NCBI GenBank assembly: GCA_021432635.1
Contig: MU270045.1
Coordinates: forward strand, 727,589-791,588
From: Thozetella sp. PMI_491
Lineage: Eukaryota; Ascomycota; Sordariomycetes; Chaetosphaeriales; Chaetosphaeriaceae
Reading direction: 5' to 3'
Length of the DNA: 64,000 nt
Every line of letters begins with the position of its first letter. Positions within the stretch are counted from its first letter, which is position 1. This document shows, piece after piece, positions 22,012-32,880 of the stretch. The notes under the pieces are model-generated. The model saw only the letters and a list, made by a program, of their open reading frames with translations, did no database searches and was not told the DNA's origin. The translations under genes were made by a program, and so were the position numbers.

Positions 22012-22542
22012 CGCGAAGGCGGCTGCGTGGTTATGCCTTGCTGCTGATTCTTCCTACAAGAGTGCGGCACTGAGGAAGAGCTATTTTTTGAAGGTGGGGC
22101 AGCGGGATGGGTACGAGCTGGGTTCTTGCAAAAGAAGTCACATCCACTAGAGGGAGAATGAATTCGTGCTCGCTGTGAGCGAGAGAAATGGCGGCTTCGG
22201 TCTGGAAAAGATGGAGTGTCGCCCTGCCTAGAGCTAGGAAACGTCGAAGAATCTAGAAGCTGGCGGTGGTCATGTTTGCACTCGGCGGGGTAGCTTCCTG
22301 CATAGGCGGGGCGGGGTGACGGTGAGGCGGCACGCAGCCCGCAGGAGCCTGGACCAAGGCAGGAGCTGCCTAGCAAATGTAGCAACACTGGAGGAGGACA
22401 GTGAGTGGGCAGTAGCCCCTGCCCCAGTTCCCGCGCTCGACGGCCGTTTCCGCCTTGTCTTGTCTTGGTCTACGGCATTGACGACCCCTCCCAAGTCCCG
22501 CAGCTACCGCCAGCACCGATCCGTCGCCTCCGAGTCTCTAAA
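22012..22542. promoter_or_regulatory. Shared divergent promoter, CDC37 / NAD(P)-binding gene
   Basis: 531 bp between two ATGs pointing apart. GC-rich with C/T-rich stretches and no obvious TATA box. It must carry the upstream signals of both genes. Confidence 0.5.
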
Positions 22543-23331
22543 ATGACCAGGCTCCGTGTTACCCGCTTTACTGGCCCCAGCAAGCCCAGCACGCTCATCT
22601 TCGGCGGCCACGGAAAGTGTGCGTTGCACATTACCCGTCAGCTCGTCGCGTTGGGCCATGTCGTTCACTCCGTCATCCGCAATCCGGACCAGGTGGCCGA
22701 GCTGAAGGCTATCGGGGCGCGGCCCATTATACTAGATATAGAGACAGCCTCAGTCGCCGAGATGACAGCGGCTATCTCCGGAGCCGGGGCGGCAACCGTA
22801 CTGTGGTGCGCCCAGGCCGGCGGTGCCAACCCAGATAAGGTCGCTGCTGTCGACATCGAGGGCGCCATCCGCAGCATGGACGCCGCGGCGCAAGCCGGCG
22901 CGAAGCGCTACATCTCCATTTCTGCCCTCGATGTGCGGGACCGGAAGAAGGTGCCCTTTCCGCCGTGGTATAACAAAGGTGATAGAATCCTGAGCGAGAT
23001 GGTGTACCGGAGCATCAAGCTACAGCTCGACGCCAAGCTGGTGGCGGACAGGAACCTCGTAACGGAGAACTCTAGGCGCGAGCTAGAATATACCATTGTC
23101 CGACCTGGCGGCCTCGCCGACGGCCCTGGCGCGGATGCCGTGGCAGCCGGCAAGGTACACATCGGTAGCGTCATATCAAGGGAAGACGTGGCTGCTGTCG
23201 TGGTGGCCTGCATTGGAGACGACACCACCAAGGGCTTGGTGTTTGACGTCGTGGGCGGCGAGACCAGCATCGCCGACGCCGTCAGCCAGGTCGGAGAGAA
23301 CGGGACTGACACATTTGAGGGCACATACTAA
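22543..23331 (+). CDS. NAD(P)-binding Rossmann-fold protein (atypical SDR / NmrA-like)
   Basis: A single exon of 262 residues; ATG in good context (TAAAATG). The N-terminal Rossmann motif is at about 18-30 (STLIFGGHGKCALHITRQL), a variant of the GGxGxxG glycine pattern in which GHGK replaces GATG. Later segments VVHSVIRNPDQVAELKAIGA, AATVLWCAQAGG and AAAQAGAKRYISISALDVRD match atypical short-chain dehydrogenases of the NAD(P)H-binding type, and YTIVRPGGLADGPGA is the usual third signature. No canonical YxxxK dyad is obvious, so redox activity is uncertain; such proteins can also be NAD(P)H sensors. Its 3' end faces the decarboxylase gene, 194 bp away. Confidence 0.85.
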   Translation: MTRLRVTRFTGPSKPSTLIFGGHGKCALHITRQLVALGHVVHSVIRNPDQVAELKAIGARPIILDIETASVAEMTAAISGAGAATVLWCAQAGGANPDKVAAVDIEGAIRSMDAAAQAGAKRYISISALDVRDRKKVPFPPWYNKGDRILSEMVYRSIKLQLDAKLVADRNLVTENSRRELEYTIVRPGGLADGPGADAVAAGKVHIGSVISREDVAAVVVACIGDDTTKGLVFDVVGGETSIADAVSQVGENGTDTFEGTY

Positions 23332-23525
23332 ACTGAAACTGATCTCAAGACTTGATTTAAGTTGGGTCGCCAACCACGGCACCGAGGAGGGCCAGGTCTA
23401 CAGGAGGAGGGTGTCAGGGGCAGCGAGGACAGTCGCAAGCTTAGGAAAGGACATAGGCTACCTAAAACTTTGCAGAGCTAGTTAGATACACCCTGTAGCT
23501 AGACCTGACGGCTTGAATGACCGAA

Positions 23526-24734
23526 TCACTGCCGCTCAAGCCTCTTGCTCCAATCCTTGTTGTACAGCCCAAACTCGGCGGCGCCCTCGTCCCCACGCTT
23601 CAGGCCCAGGCCACCTGTCGCACACTCCCGCGGCGTCTTCTCCTTCAGCCCATGAATGCCCCCGCCGAGCCTCTTGAATACACGCAAAGCATTGTTCCGG
23701 CCAATGTCCACCAGGTCACTAGCGTTGATCGGAACGTGCTCGTCGAACCAGACGGAGCCGTTGGGGATGGACTCGAACGGATAGTCGATTGAGAACATGA
23801 CAGACCGCACCCCGATCTCCTGGATGGCACACATGAGGGCTGGCGTCGAGAAGTGACCTGACGTGGTGATGAATAGCTGGGATCCGAAGTAATCACGGAT
23901 TAGCTTATCCTTTGCCATGGGCATGTTCGGGAACCGTGCCCGGTTGAGTTTGTGGTCGATACGGTATAGGTCATACGGGCTGTATAGATGAGCATGTTGC
24001 GGTCAGCAGCTGACTCCAAACCCAAATCGCACGACGGGTCTCGCTCACATCTGCTCTCCCATGTGTCCGATTACAATCTTCAGTCCCGGGAAGCGATCCA
24101 GCACGCCCGCTGTTACTATGCCTAGCACGTGCAACGCCACCCTCTGCGCATATCCCAGTGCCGAGAAGCCTAGCCACGGCCGGCCTTTCCACATTTGCTC
24201 CGAGATGAGCGGCGTCGCCTCTCGCGGATGGATGTACACAGGCACGTCTAGCTCCTCGGCCACACGCCAAAAGGTATCGTACGCGGGTGCGTCGTAGAAA
24301 ATCATCGTGTTCTTGTCGGCGCCCGCGCTCTGGTAATCGTTTATAATGGCACCCACAAACCCCTGCTTCTGTGTAATGCAGCGCCGCAGTTCCTCGCTTG
24401 CCTGGGCCGGGTCATGCATGCTCAGCGCTGCCAGCCCAGCGAAACGCCCAGGGTTCTTGAGCACCTCGGCCTCGAGCCGGTCGTTGGCCAGCGTGGCTAG
24501 GGCCGCCGCTTCGGCTGGGTCGACTACTCCCTGAGGGCCCGGCGAGGACAGCGAGAGAACCATAACTTCGACACCGTTCTCGTCCATCTGCTGGAGCCGC
24601 GTGCCATGGACGTCTTGAAGGTTCGCCAGCAGATCGCCACCTATAACGCCCTTCGGCGCAAGCTTGGAGACATCATACGCCTTGAAGTTCTCTGGGATTG
24701 CCCAGGCTTCCTCCAGGGCTATTTTGCCGTACAT
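23526..24734 (-). CDS. Amidohydrolase-2 family decarboxylase (2,3-dihydroxybenzoate / gamma-resorcylate type)
   Basis: Two exons, 24734-24049 and 23979-23526, with a 69-bp intron (GTGAGC..CAG, phase 2); 379 residues. The start MYGKIALEEAW contains the metal-binding Glu8. Further metal or catalytic residues of this decarboxylase group are His169 in VPVYIHPRE, His224 in IVIGHMGEQ and Asp294 in VMFSIDYPFES. GAIINDYQ and TTSGHFSTPAL are also typical. The closest known functions are non-oxidative decarboxylases of hydroxybenzoates, such as 2,3-dihydroxybenzoate to catechol; the exact substrate cannot be read from sequence. A tail of about 40 residues after LRVFKRL exceeds the usual family end. The tail (KEKTPRECATGGLGLKRGDE) could be real or a missed intron. 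Cytosolic; no signal peptide. Confidence 0.9.
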
Positions 24735-25744
24735 AGTAATAGATGATGCTTAGTTGACTCTAAGGGACCTCACTATCTAGCTCAGCGATGGGTGGAAGAG
24801 GGCAAGTGACGGAACGAGACACTGAATCTGCTGGTGAAGAATAGGTTGAACCCAGCTTTCAGAATTAAAATATATGCGAGTGGGCGAGTTCCATATAGGA
24901 AAATTCTTGCCTCGGAGAGGCAGGTCTCTCACTTCCCTACCCTCGGCCATCGTGACGGAGCTGCGTGCGGCAGGGTCCTCTCTGGGTGCAGATCTCCCCG
25001 CACCCCAACTCTAGACGGCAAAAGTGAACGCTCGGTTGATTGGCCGCCGGCCTGTTAATAAAGAAGTGCCGACTGTGAACTGTTGGAGTCTGAGGGGGGT
25101 TTGCTAGGCTTGCGAACCAGCTAGTCTTGAAAGGGGGTGCTAGCGAAAAGAACCACCTTCTCGACTTGCGTGAACTGCAGGAGTACTCAAGAGGGGGGCA
25201 CGGGAGCAGAGGAGAAAGGCTCGAGACCTTTTGGGGTAAGGGAGGAGACCAGGACGAGCAGCACGAGGACAAGAATATGGAAAAGAAAAAAAACCCATAG
25301 ATCATGTTGCCTGTGCCTCAACTCGCAGCGCTCGCGAAGATGCTACTTATTCGCGACTAGAAAGGCGATACGAGCGCAGAATGATGTAGCATGAGAAAAT
25401 AAAGAAATGGGTATTCGGACAATGAAAGCTATGAACTATCTCATTGCGAAGAGGTGGCACGGGAGACGAGAGGGAATGGTCTTCGCCGAGCTAGCAATTT
25501 CTCCTCGCAAGAGGAGAGCATCATGGCATTAGGAGACTTTACAGCCCGAATTGAACCCCCAGACCAACCATCCTAACAAGCAACCGTAGCGCTCTCATGA
25601 CCATCAAATGCCACGTCCTCCTCCCAAGGAACAAAGCTACATTAACCCCTAACTCCGGGGCCGGTGCCACTGCCCGGCAAACAAATCCCACGCTCAGGTT
25701 CACACTCGAACGATATCATGGTCGTGCCGATGGTGCGTTACTGC
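24735..25744. other. Intergenic 1 kb
   Basis: Upstream of the decarboxylase and downstream of SMC3. A TATATTTT stretch (about 24860-24871, minus strand) lies about 130 bp before the decarboxylase ATG and could be its TATA element. Nothing else is recognisable. Confidence 0.4.
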
Positions 25745-28700
25745 CTATTTCTTCCCAGAAGCCTGTCCCTCGACGAAACTGAGCGCCTCGTTGGTCGGCA
25801 CACAATCGATGGTGCTGTTCTTGTTACGGAACAAGACGCCGTAGCACTTGTCAGCGACATGGACGATCTCCGGCCGGAACGTTGTGCAGATGAACTGCGT
25901 CCCGGCCTCCTTGGAGGTAGAAACCAGCAGGCTGGCAACGGCCGTGCGGTATTGAGCGTCAAGGTTGGCGTCGACTTCGTCGAAGATGACCATCGGGCTA
26001 GTGACGGTGGCCTGGATGGCGAAGATCAAGCAAAGGGCACACAAACCTACAGCGCGTCAGTTAGTTACTCGCTGATCCCGCGGTTATCGGTATCGCTGGG
26101 GGCTATAAAACTTACTCTTTTGACCACCGCTGAGCTGCTGGATCTTTTGCTGCTCGTCAAAGGTCTTGGAGTTGAATGAGACGCTGATACCGACGCCCGT
26201 GTAGTTGTCGATGCTGCCTCGTGCCTCTTCGTCCGACTCGTCCGCATTGCGGGTCTTGCCTCGGTCCGCTCTACGCTGGATGACGAGGCGGCCATGGCCG
26301 GCAGGCACGAGGCGCTCGAAGATAGTGGCGAACTCCCTGGAAATCTGCTTGAAGGTGCGCTCGATGGCCTCGTCCTTTGCCTGGTCGAGATGCTCGATCA
26401 GCTGCTCGATTGACTCCTGTGACGTGTCGAGCTCCTTGCGCCGCTTCATCAACTGCTCCTGCTGTGTAGTGAAGCTCGTGTACTGCTCGAACGCCTTCTT
26501 GTTGACATGCTTGTACTTCTTGAGAGCCTCGTTGACCTTGGCGAGCCGCTTGGAGATCTGGTCGGGCTTCATGCGTTCATACTTGCCGAACGCCTCGTCG
26601 GGCAGCGCGCCGAGGTCCTTGATGTTGTTGGCGCATTCCGTGGCCTGGGCGGTGAGAATGGCCTTGCGCTGAATGTTCTTCTCGATACGCTTCTGCGCCT
26701 TCTCGATCTGCTTGGCGAGGTCCTGCTGCGCAGCCTCGCGATCGGCCTTCCTGGATTCCAGCTCGGCGAATTGGCCGTTTGCCGCGGCGATCTGCGCCTC
26801 GTTCTCGGCTAGTTGATTCTCGATCTCGGCAACCGTCTTCTCTATCCGCTTGAGCTCCTTCTGGGCCTCCTTGTAGCTGCCGCCGCCGCCGCCAGCCGAG
26901 TTCTCGAAGGCCTGATTGTTGAGCTGGTCCTCCCGCGGCCGCAGGTTCTGGCGCAGCTCTGCCTCGAGCTGCAGCTTCCGGTTTTCGAGAGTGCGGCGCT
27001 TGGTGTTGACCTCGCTCCACTGCCTGGTCAGCGTGTGGATGTCGCTGCTGTACTGCTCTAGCTGCCGCTCCTCCGCCGCCGACAGTGCCTTCTTGAAGTC
27101 TGTGGCAAGCTCGGTTTGATACGCTGTGAGCTGCGCGTCCATCTGCTTCATGTTCGCCTCGACGGTCTCCTTGTGCCTCCTAGCCTCCTCTAGACGGGAG
27201 ATCTCGCGCTCTAGCTGGGCAAGCTTCCTAACTTGTTCAGCCTTCAGCGGCTCGAAGCTGTACTCGAACCGCCGCGATTCCTGGTCCAGCTTCTGCTGCT
27301 CGCCGAGGGCGCCGGTAATCTTTTGGTCCAGGATCTCGATCTCTCTCCTGACCCGCTCAATCTCTGCAAGCTTTTGGTCGAAGGAATGGTGGACGACGTC
27401 TACCTTCTTCACAGCATCTAGGCGGGAACGGCGCGTGTCTACGTACCCTCCTGTCATCGCGCCTCGCTTGTTCGTAGTGTCTCCCTCCGGCGTGATGGCG
27501 TCGACGCCGTGGCTGCGGGCATATTGCGAGGCGACTGGAAGGTTGGGGCAGACGATTGTGCGCCCGAATATCTGCTGGAACGCCCGCTCGTACGCCGGGT
27601 CAAATTGGATCTTGGAGATGAGGGGCTGAGCGTCGGACGCCCTGGGCATGTTGACATGCCTGGGACGCAGCTGTTCGAGCGGCATGAAGGTGATCCGGCC
27701 GCCCCTGGTCTTCTGCAGGTGGTCACCGAGCATGGTGGCCGTCCTCTCGTTGTCTACCACGTAGTGGAAAAGGCTAGTTCCCGCTACTTGCTCGACAGCG
27801 AGGCGGTACGCTTCGACCTCCACGTTCATCAGCTCGGCCACAGTCCCGTACGCCCCGGGTATATTCTTCTCCCGCTTCAAGCGACGGATGCTCGCAAGAC
27901 CACGGGAGGTGGCATTGTCCATGCTCTGACCGAGGTCTCGTTCAGCCCGTTGCATCTCCGAGCGGACGTTGGACAGCACTGTGTTGAGCTTTTCCTCCTC
28001 TCGCCTCAGCTTCTTTCGATCCTCTTCGAGCTGGTGGCGTGCCTCCTCGGCCCGCACGAGCTTTTCCGAGAGTTCGTCCCGGTGGCCGGAATATCCTTCA
28101 AGCTTCTGCCGGATGGCGTGAATGTCCTGCTCCAGCTGGGCAATCGACTTCTCTACCAGCTTAACTTCCTCGTCGGCATCCATGTGGTTCGCACGCAAGG
28201 TTCCGACAGTCTGGTTGATCTCGTTGATCTGGTACTGAAGATAGGCATCCCGGTCGGCCTTGGTCTTGTACTGGGAACTCCGGGCCTGCTTGGTCAGGAG
28301 GCGGTTGCGTCCGGCGTCGGCTATGTCAAGCTCCTGTCGGACTTTGTCTGCTTCGACCTTCCATTTCGCGTGCTCCGGGATGATCTGGGCCAGTTCGGCT
28401 TCCTTCTGCTGGATCTGTTGCTTGACTTCTCTGAGCTCTGCCTCCTGCTGCTGCTGGGCCTGTTCGCGGGCATGGCGCGTCGCATCCAAGTTCTTGAGCT
28501 TCAGCTCCGCCTTAGCACGTGATCGGGCGGTCTCCTTGCGGTCCTGGTCCAGCTGGGCGCGCTCCACTGCGAGAAGATCCAAGGATTGCCGCAGCTCCTG
28601 GAGGGTTTGGTCGATCTTGGCAATCTCCCTCTCGCCCTGCTGTAGTGCCTTGCGCTCTTCGCTCGAGGCCCCCGCGCCCTCTCGCCTCGCCTCCTCGATC

Positions 28701-29499
28701 TCGCCGAGGGCTTCGGCGATGGCCTCTTGTTGCTGGTGAAAGTACGCGTACTCGAGACACCGCTTCTCCTTGTCCTTGTCTTGGTAACCGCGCAATTCTT
28801 CTTTCTCCTCCTCCAGCTCGCTGAGTCTGTCCTTGATGTAGTCGAGAAGCTCGTCAATCTTTTCGCGCTTGTTGTTCGTCTCGGCCATGATCTTCAGGGA
28901 TTCGGCGCGACGATTCTCGTACGTGCTCGTGCCCGCAATCTCCTTCATGAGGCTCAGTCTATCCGACTCCTTCATGTTGGTCAGGGCGGTGATGCGTCCC
29001 TGGGGGACAATGTAGAATGAGTTCTTGATGGAGAAGCCGGCAGTCTCGAGAAGTTGCTGGATTTCGGCCCTCGTCGCCACTTTGCGATCATGCGAGTATT
29101 CGTCCTTCTTCAAGCCGATCGTGCGCCGGATGGTGACTTCGTCTCCGCAGCCTTGGAACCGGCGATCTTTGTTATCAAAGATGATTTCGACATATGCGGA
29201 CATGACAGCCGATCCGGAACCCTCGTGGAGGAGAGCCTGGCGCTCTTCGCGGCTCATCTGGGTATAGGCATCGCCGAGGACGAATCGGATGGCCGCGAAG
29301 AAGTTGCTCTTCCCGGAGCCATTACGACCGACGATGACGTTGGTGCCGGGGGAGAAGGGTTCAATGATGGTCTGCTCCTTGTAGCTATATCGCGCGAAAG
29401 TCAGCAACTGGCAGTCGCGCCCGGGCATTTTGGGGAGAGGGGAGTGGTCAGGCGCGCGTACCTCTTGAACCCTTGGATGATGATCTGCTTGATGTACAT
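25745..29499 (-). CDS. SMC3: Cohesin subunit SMC3
   Basis: SMC3 is an ATPase arm of cohesin (sister-chromatid cohesion, loop extrusion). Three exons: 29499-29462 (38 nt), 29384-26116 and 26046-25745; introns 77 bp (GTACGC..TAG) and 69 bp (GTAAGT..TAG). Product 1,202 residues, normal for the family. MYIKQIIIQGFKSYKEQT leads to the Walker A GRNGSGKS at 32-39. The pair Lys105-Lys106 (RRTIGLKKDEY) matches the acetylation site used by Eco1. Long coiled coils flank the hinge around YGTVAELMNVEVEAYRLAVE to ITPEGDTTNKRGAMTGGY. The ABC signature LSGGQ is at 1097-1101 and Walker B VIFDEVDANLD at 1122-1132. The signature exon junction reads GGQKSLCALCLIFAIQ, with a Cys where Ala or Val is common. This is the filamentous-fungal SudA orthologue. 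Confidence 0.97.
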
Positions 29500-31447
29500 G
29501 TTTGCGTCGGTGCTGTCGACTCGACAGCAGAGTCAGACAACGGAGAGTGCCTTGCGACCAGCCGCGCTGTGGATGTGGGCGCACAAGACGGAGCGGGCGA
29601 TGCGTGGATTGCGGTGCGATGGTTATTATCATCAATCAACGAGGGGCCAAACGCGTCGCGATTTTTGGCCTGGTGCAGGTCCTCCTCATTAGCCTAGCCT
29701 GCCCGCTTGGGGCCATGAGTGGATCCAACATGCAACAATCACGTGACTCTTCAGATGGAGCACCTTGCGTCTGCCAGTCGGTACTCCGTACGGAGCGGAG
29801 CAATTACCATCTACCTATCCCCGATGCAGTTGTTAACTCGGTACGAGACAGAGGCCGGTCAGATTTGAGGTCCTGGAAGCCAGGAAACGGGCCTGTATGC
29901 TCGTTGTACTTTTGTCTCGCTGTTGGCTCTTTTGGCTCACTGCTGGCCCTTTTCGCGCTTTGCCGGCCCTCTAATATCCACGGTAAGGGTCGCCTGCTTT
30001 TCCTATGGCCTATAATAGTACATATGTTGACAGACTACAGTGGCCTTGTAATTCCCACGCTAACAAGCAAACAGGGGTTGTGGTTGTACCGTACTGTACC
30101 TCGCTGGCCCGGAGTGGCTAAGGCTCATTCCCAGCTGGCCACGGCAGCTTCACGTCCCAGGAGCCTCATTTGCTGACCGAAATACATATGCCCACGCATC
30201 AAGCACATCGGGTCCAGGCCGAGCGCCCCGATAGGACTTGAGATGCCGACATGCCCATCTTTGCATTGCGGGGGAAAACTACTCTGTCGTTTGCTCACAT
30301 GGGCTTCCGAGCACCCAGATTCCACTCCCGGTCTGCCTTGCCTGTACCTATATACCCTACATGTCGCCTTGCGCTTCCTATTAGTTGTATGGATTGTTTC
30401 GGCAGGTCCTAGCCCGCCCTGAGACCCTTACAGGCCTGAGCTCAATAGACTCCGACCGGTGGGGACTCATCGTCAAAAGTAAGCTCAAGCCCCAGGTTGA
30501 CGTGGTCATTCGACGCCATTTCCCTGCAGCCGAGGACGAGGGGAAAGTGTTCCGACACACGCTGCCGTCCCACGCTGCCAATAACGAGGCGACTGGCTTG
30601 TGCTCCCCCTGCTCAGGTAATTGAACCCTTGAGTGTCGCCGTCGTGGGCTTAGGATACCTTGAAGAGCCCGCCAAGGCCGTTGCCCATGATCCTTGCCGA
30701 TGCAAGTGCAGAACCGTAATGGCGCCCATTTACCCGTCTGACAGAAGAAAAACTATGGTTTGGGTGGCGCGCCCTCGACTCCTTGGCAGCGTCGGGAGGC
30801 ACGCCTCAGCTGGAAACTCATTCATTCATGTCCCACCCAGCAATGTGTCCTACGCACAGACCAATACCTCGAGCTATGGAACTCAAAATTTAGATGGGTC
30901 AGATCACGGCCGCCAGGAGCTCCTTCGCAGTTGGGATGTCTTCTTCATCACCAGCATACGGGTGGAGGGGTGCCTAGCAGGCTCCCTGGTGGTGGCTTGG
31001 CAAGAACAGCCGCCCTAACATCAGGAGTTCGGCACGTAGTAAGAGAAGTCCGTGGTGTGCAATCTGCTCTGCCGGCGAAGCAAGGGCGCCACAGTGTGTT
31101 CTGGTTTGGGCGGGAACGGGCCCCTGGTACAGTACATCAGCGACTGCATGCGGACGATGCATGGCGCCAGGTAGCCGTGATCGACGCCAGCCTCAGGCTT
31201 CGACGGTTTGTGCAAATCTACTTAGCTGCGCTCTCGGCGAGGTAGCTGGCGTACGTGCAATTATTGTACGAGGGCAAGGAAGTTAGCAGGGCTTCGGTAC
31301 CCATCAAACTGACAGGTACTAAAGCAGGCATGGTTGAGCTTGTTATTGTGGTACTAGCTCTTCCGTTCCTTCCGCAGCGACGCAGGGATGGGGGTACTTG
31401 TTGAAAGAAAGTTCTCGCTACTGCGATATCGTCTCTCGACTCGCAGG

Positions 31448-31492
31448 CTACCTAGGTAATGCCGCTGCATCTAGGTAAGGTAGGTAGGTACT
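31448..31492. repeat. CCTAGGTA / AGGTAGGTA palindromic repeat cluster
   Basis: Several overlapping copies of CTAGGTA and GGTAGGTA in the SMC3-MOT1 intergenic region. Similar clusters occur at 5189-5250 and 15235-15255, with a single copy near 62359. Confidence 0.7.
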
Positions 31493-32426
31493 GATGGTGT
31501 TAAGCCCAGCACTGTGGGCCTGCTGATCCCTCACCTCTTCTCCAGCCGGGGCTTCTTCTGCCGGGCCTGGGGCGCGTTGCAAGGGAAGAATGCATCATTG
31601 CACCTATGCGTGCGCGGCGCAAAGTAGCTCCAGGTGGCAAGAGAAACAGGCGGCAGGCGGCAATAGACCACGACAGCGCGCAGAGGCGGAAATGATCTAT
31701 GCAGGCACCTTGGGTTTTTGGTGTTTTTTTTTTATTATTCTTCCACCGTGGCCCTCGTCAAATGCAGTGTCAAACTAGGGCTGAGTCGTTTCCCGAGAAA
31801 GTGACGCGTAGATTTGGTGACTTTTTCTCAGGGGAAGCCTGGCAAGTTCGGCCTGAGGCAAGGGTTTTTTTTTTTTTAAAAAAAATTCGAGGTTGATGTC
31901 TGGAATGGGGGAGGAAAGCACGGACGGCGATGGGAATCAGTGACAGGGGTCCGACATTGCGAGCCTGGCGCTAAGGGTTAAGCGAACGCAAGTGCCAGCT
32001 AGGAACGGTTGGGGCCTCAAAGTATAAAAGTACCCATACAGCAATGGTATAGATGCCACGGTTCGCCCACCACCGAGCACCAACAAAAAAACCACTTTTT
32101 CTCTGGGCCACCCACACCTTGGCTCACCTCGTCCCGTTTTCGGAAGGTCTCCACACCGAGCGCTCACCGACCGCGATTCCGCCCGGCGGCATCTTTTTTA
32201 TTTTTATTTTATTTTTCGTCTTTGCTAGTCGCGCGCTTCATCGCTGTTGCGTCGGTATTGCATAGAACTCTCATCACGCCCTCTTTCACAGCCAACTCAG
32301 CTCGGCGTTTTTGTGTGTTTTTTTTTCGCTCTGCGCTGCGCATGAGGCTTGTGATCAGACCAGCTGCATCGCTTCCAATACACACCTACAGTAGCGCCTC
32401 ATCCTGTCGCCGTCATCATCTTCATT

Positions 32427-32830
32427 GTAAGTCCCCGGCTGATTCCGCCCGCCGAGCACCTAGCTAGCTGCCTACCTCCTGCCCTACTGCTCCCGTCAGC
32501 CGGCCGCCAATGTCTGCCGGCTGATTTCTCTCAAACCATCAAACGTTCCTTGACAATGTTTCGATCGAGTTGTGTGGCTATTACCATTACCTCGTTTGCT
32601 TGATCGCCGACTGTTTCATTTGAAACCAATGGCCCAAGGCCAAGGGCCACCCGGCCACCGACACCTATCCCTAGCCCCGTGTGTTAAATGCATCGCGGGT
32701 CTCATCCACGCTTTGGCGCTGTCACACCCACGCCATGACATGCATGCTTGGATTCTTCGCTCGATTCATTTTCTATTGATAGCTATCAGCCGTGGAGGGC
32801 CCCGCCAGTTCTAAACTGACTCGTTTGCAG
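32427..32830 (+). other. Probable 5' UTR intron of MOT1
   Basis: A GTAAGT donor at 32427 and a TTTGCAG acceptor ending at 32830 flank about 404 bp upstream of the MOT1 ATG. The flanking sequence is C/T-rich leader-like. Inferred from splice signals only. Confidence 0.4.
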
Positions 32831-32880
32831 GATCATGACAGCTACGGCATAACCATTAAGACTTTGACAAAAAAGACAAG

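Larger units (their letters stand above)
29500..32880. promoter_or_regulatory. 3.4-kb divergent region between SMC3 and MOT1
   Basis: The two start codons point apart across an unusually long gap. Open frames (for example 29502-30176) lack domains. It contains a cluster of ACCTAGGTA/AGGTAGGTA repeats (31448-31492), a T12-A9 switch at about 31866-31888, and a TATAAAA motif near 32022 on the + strand. A C/T-rich probable leader of MOT1 lies at 32050-32430, followed by a likely 5' UTR intron. Confidence 0.45.

Noticed and set aside
27509-28522. A 337-codon plus-strand ORF over SMC3
   Set aside because: Antisense of the coiled-coil region; the Leu-rich composition simply mirrors Glu/Lys codons.
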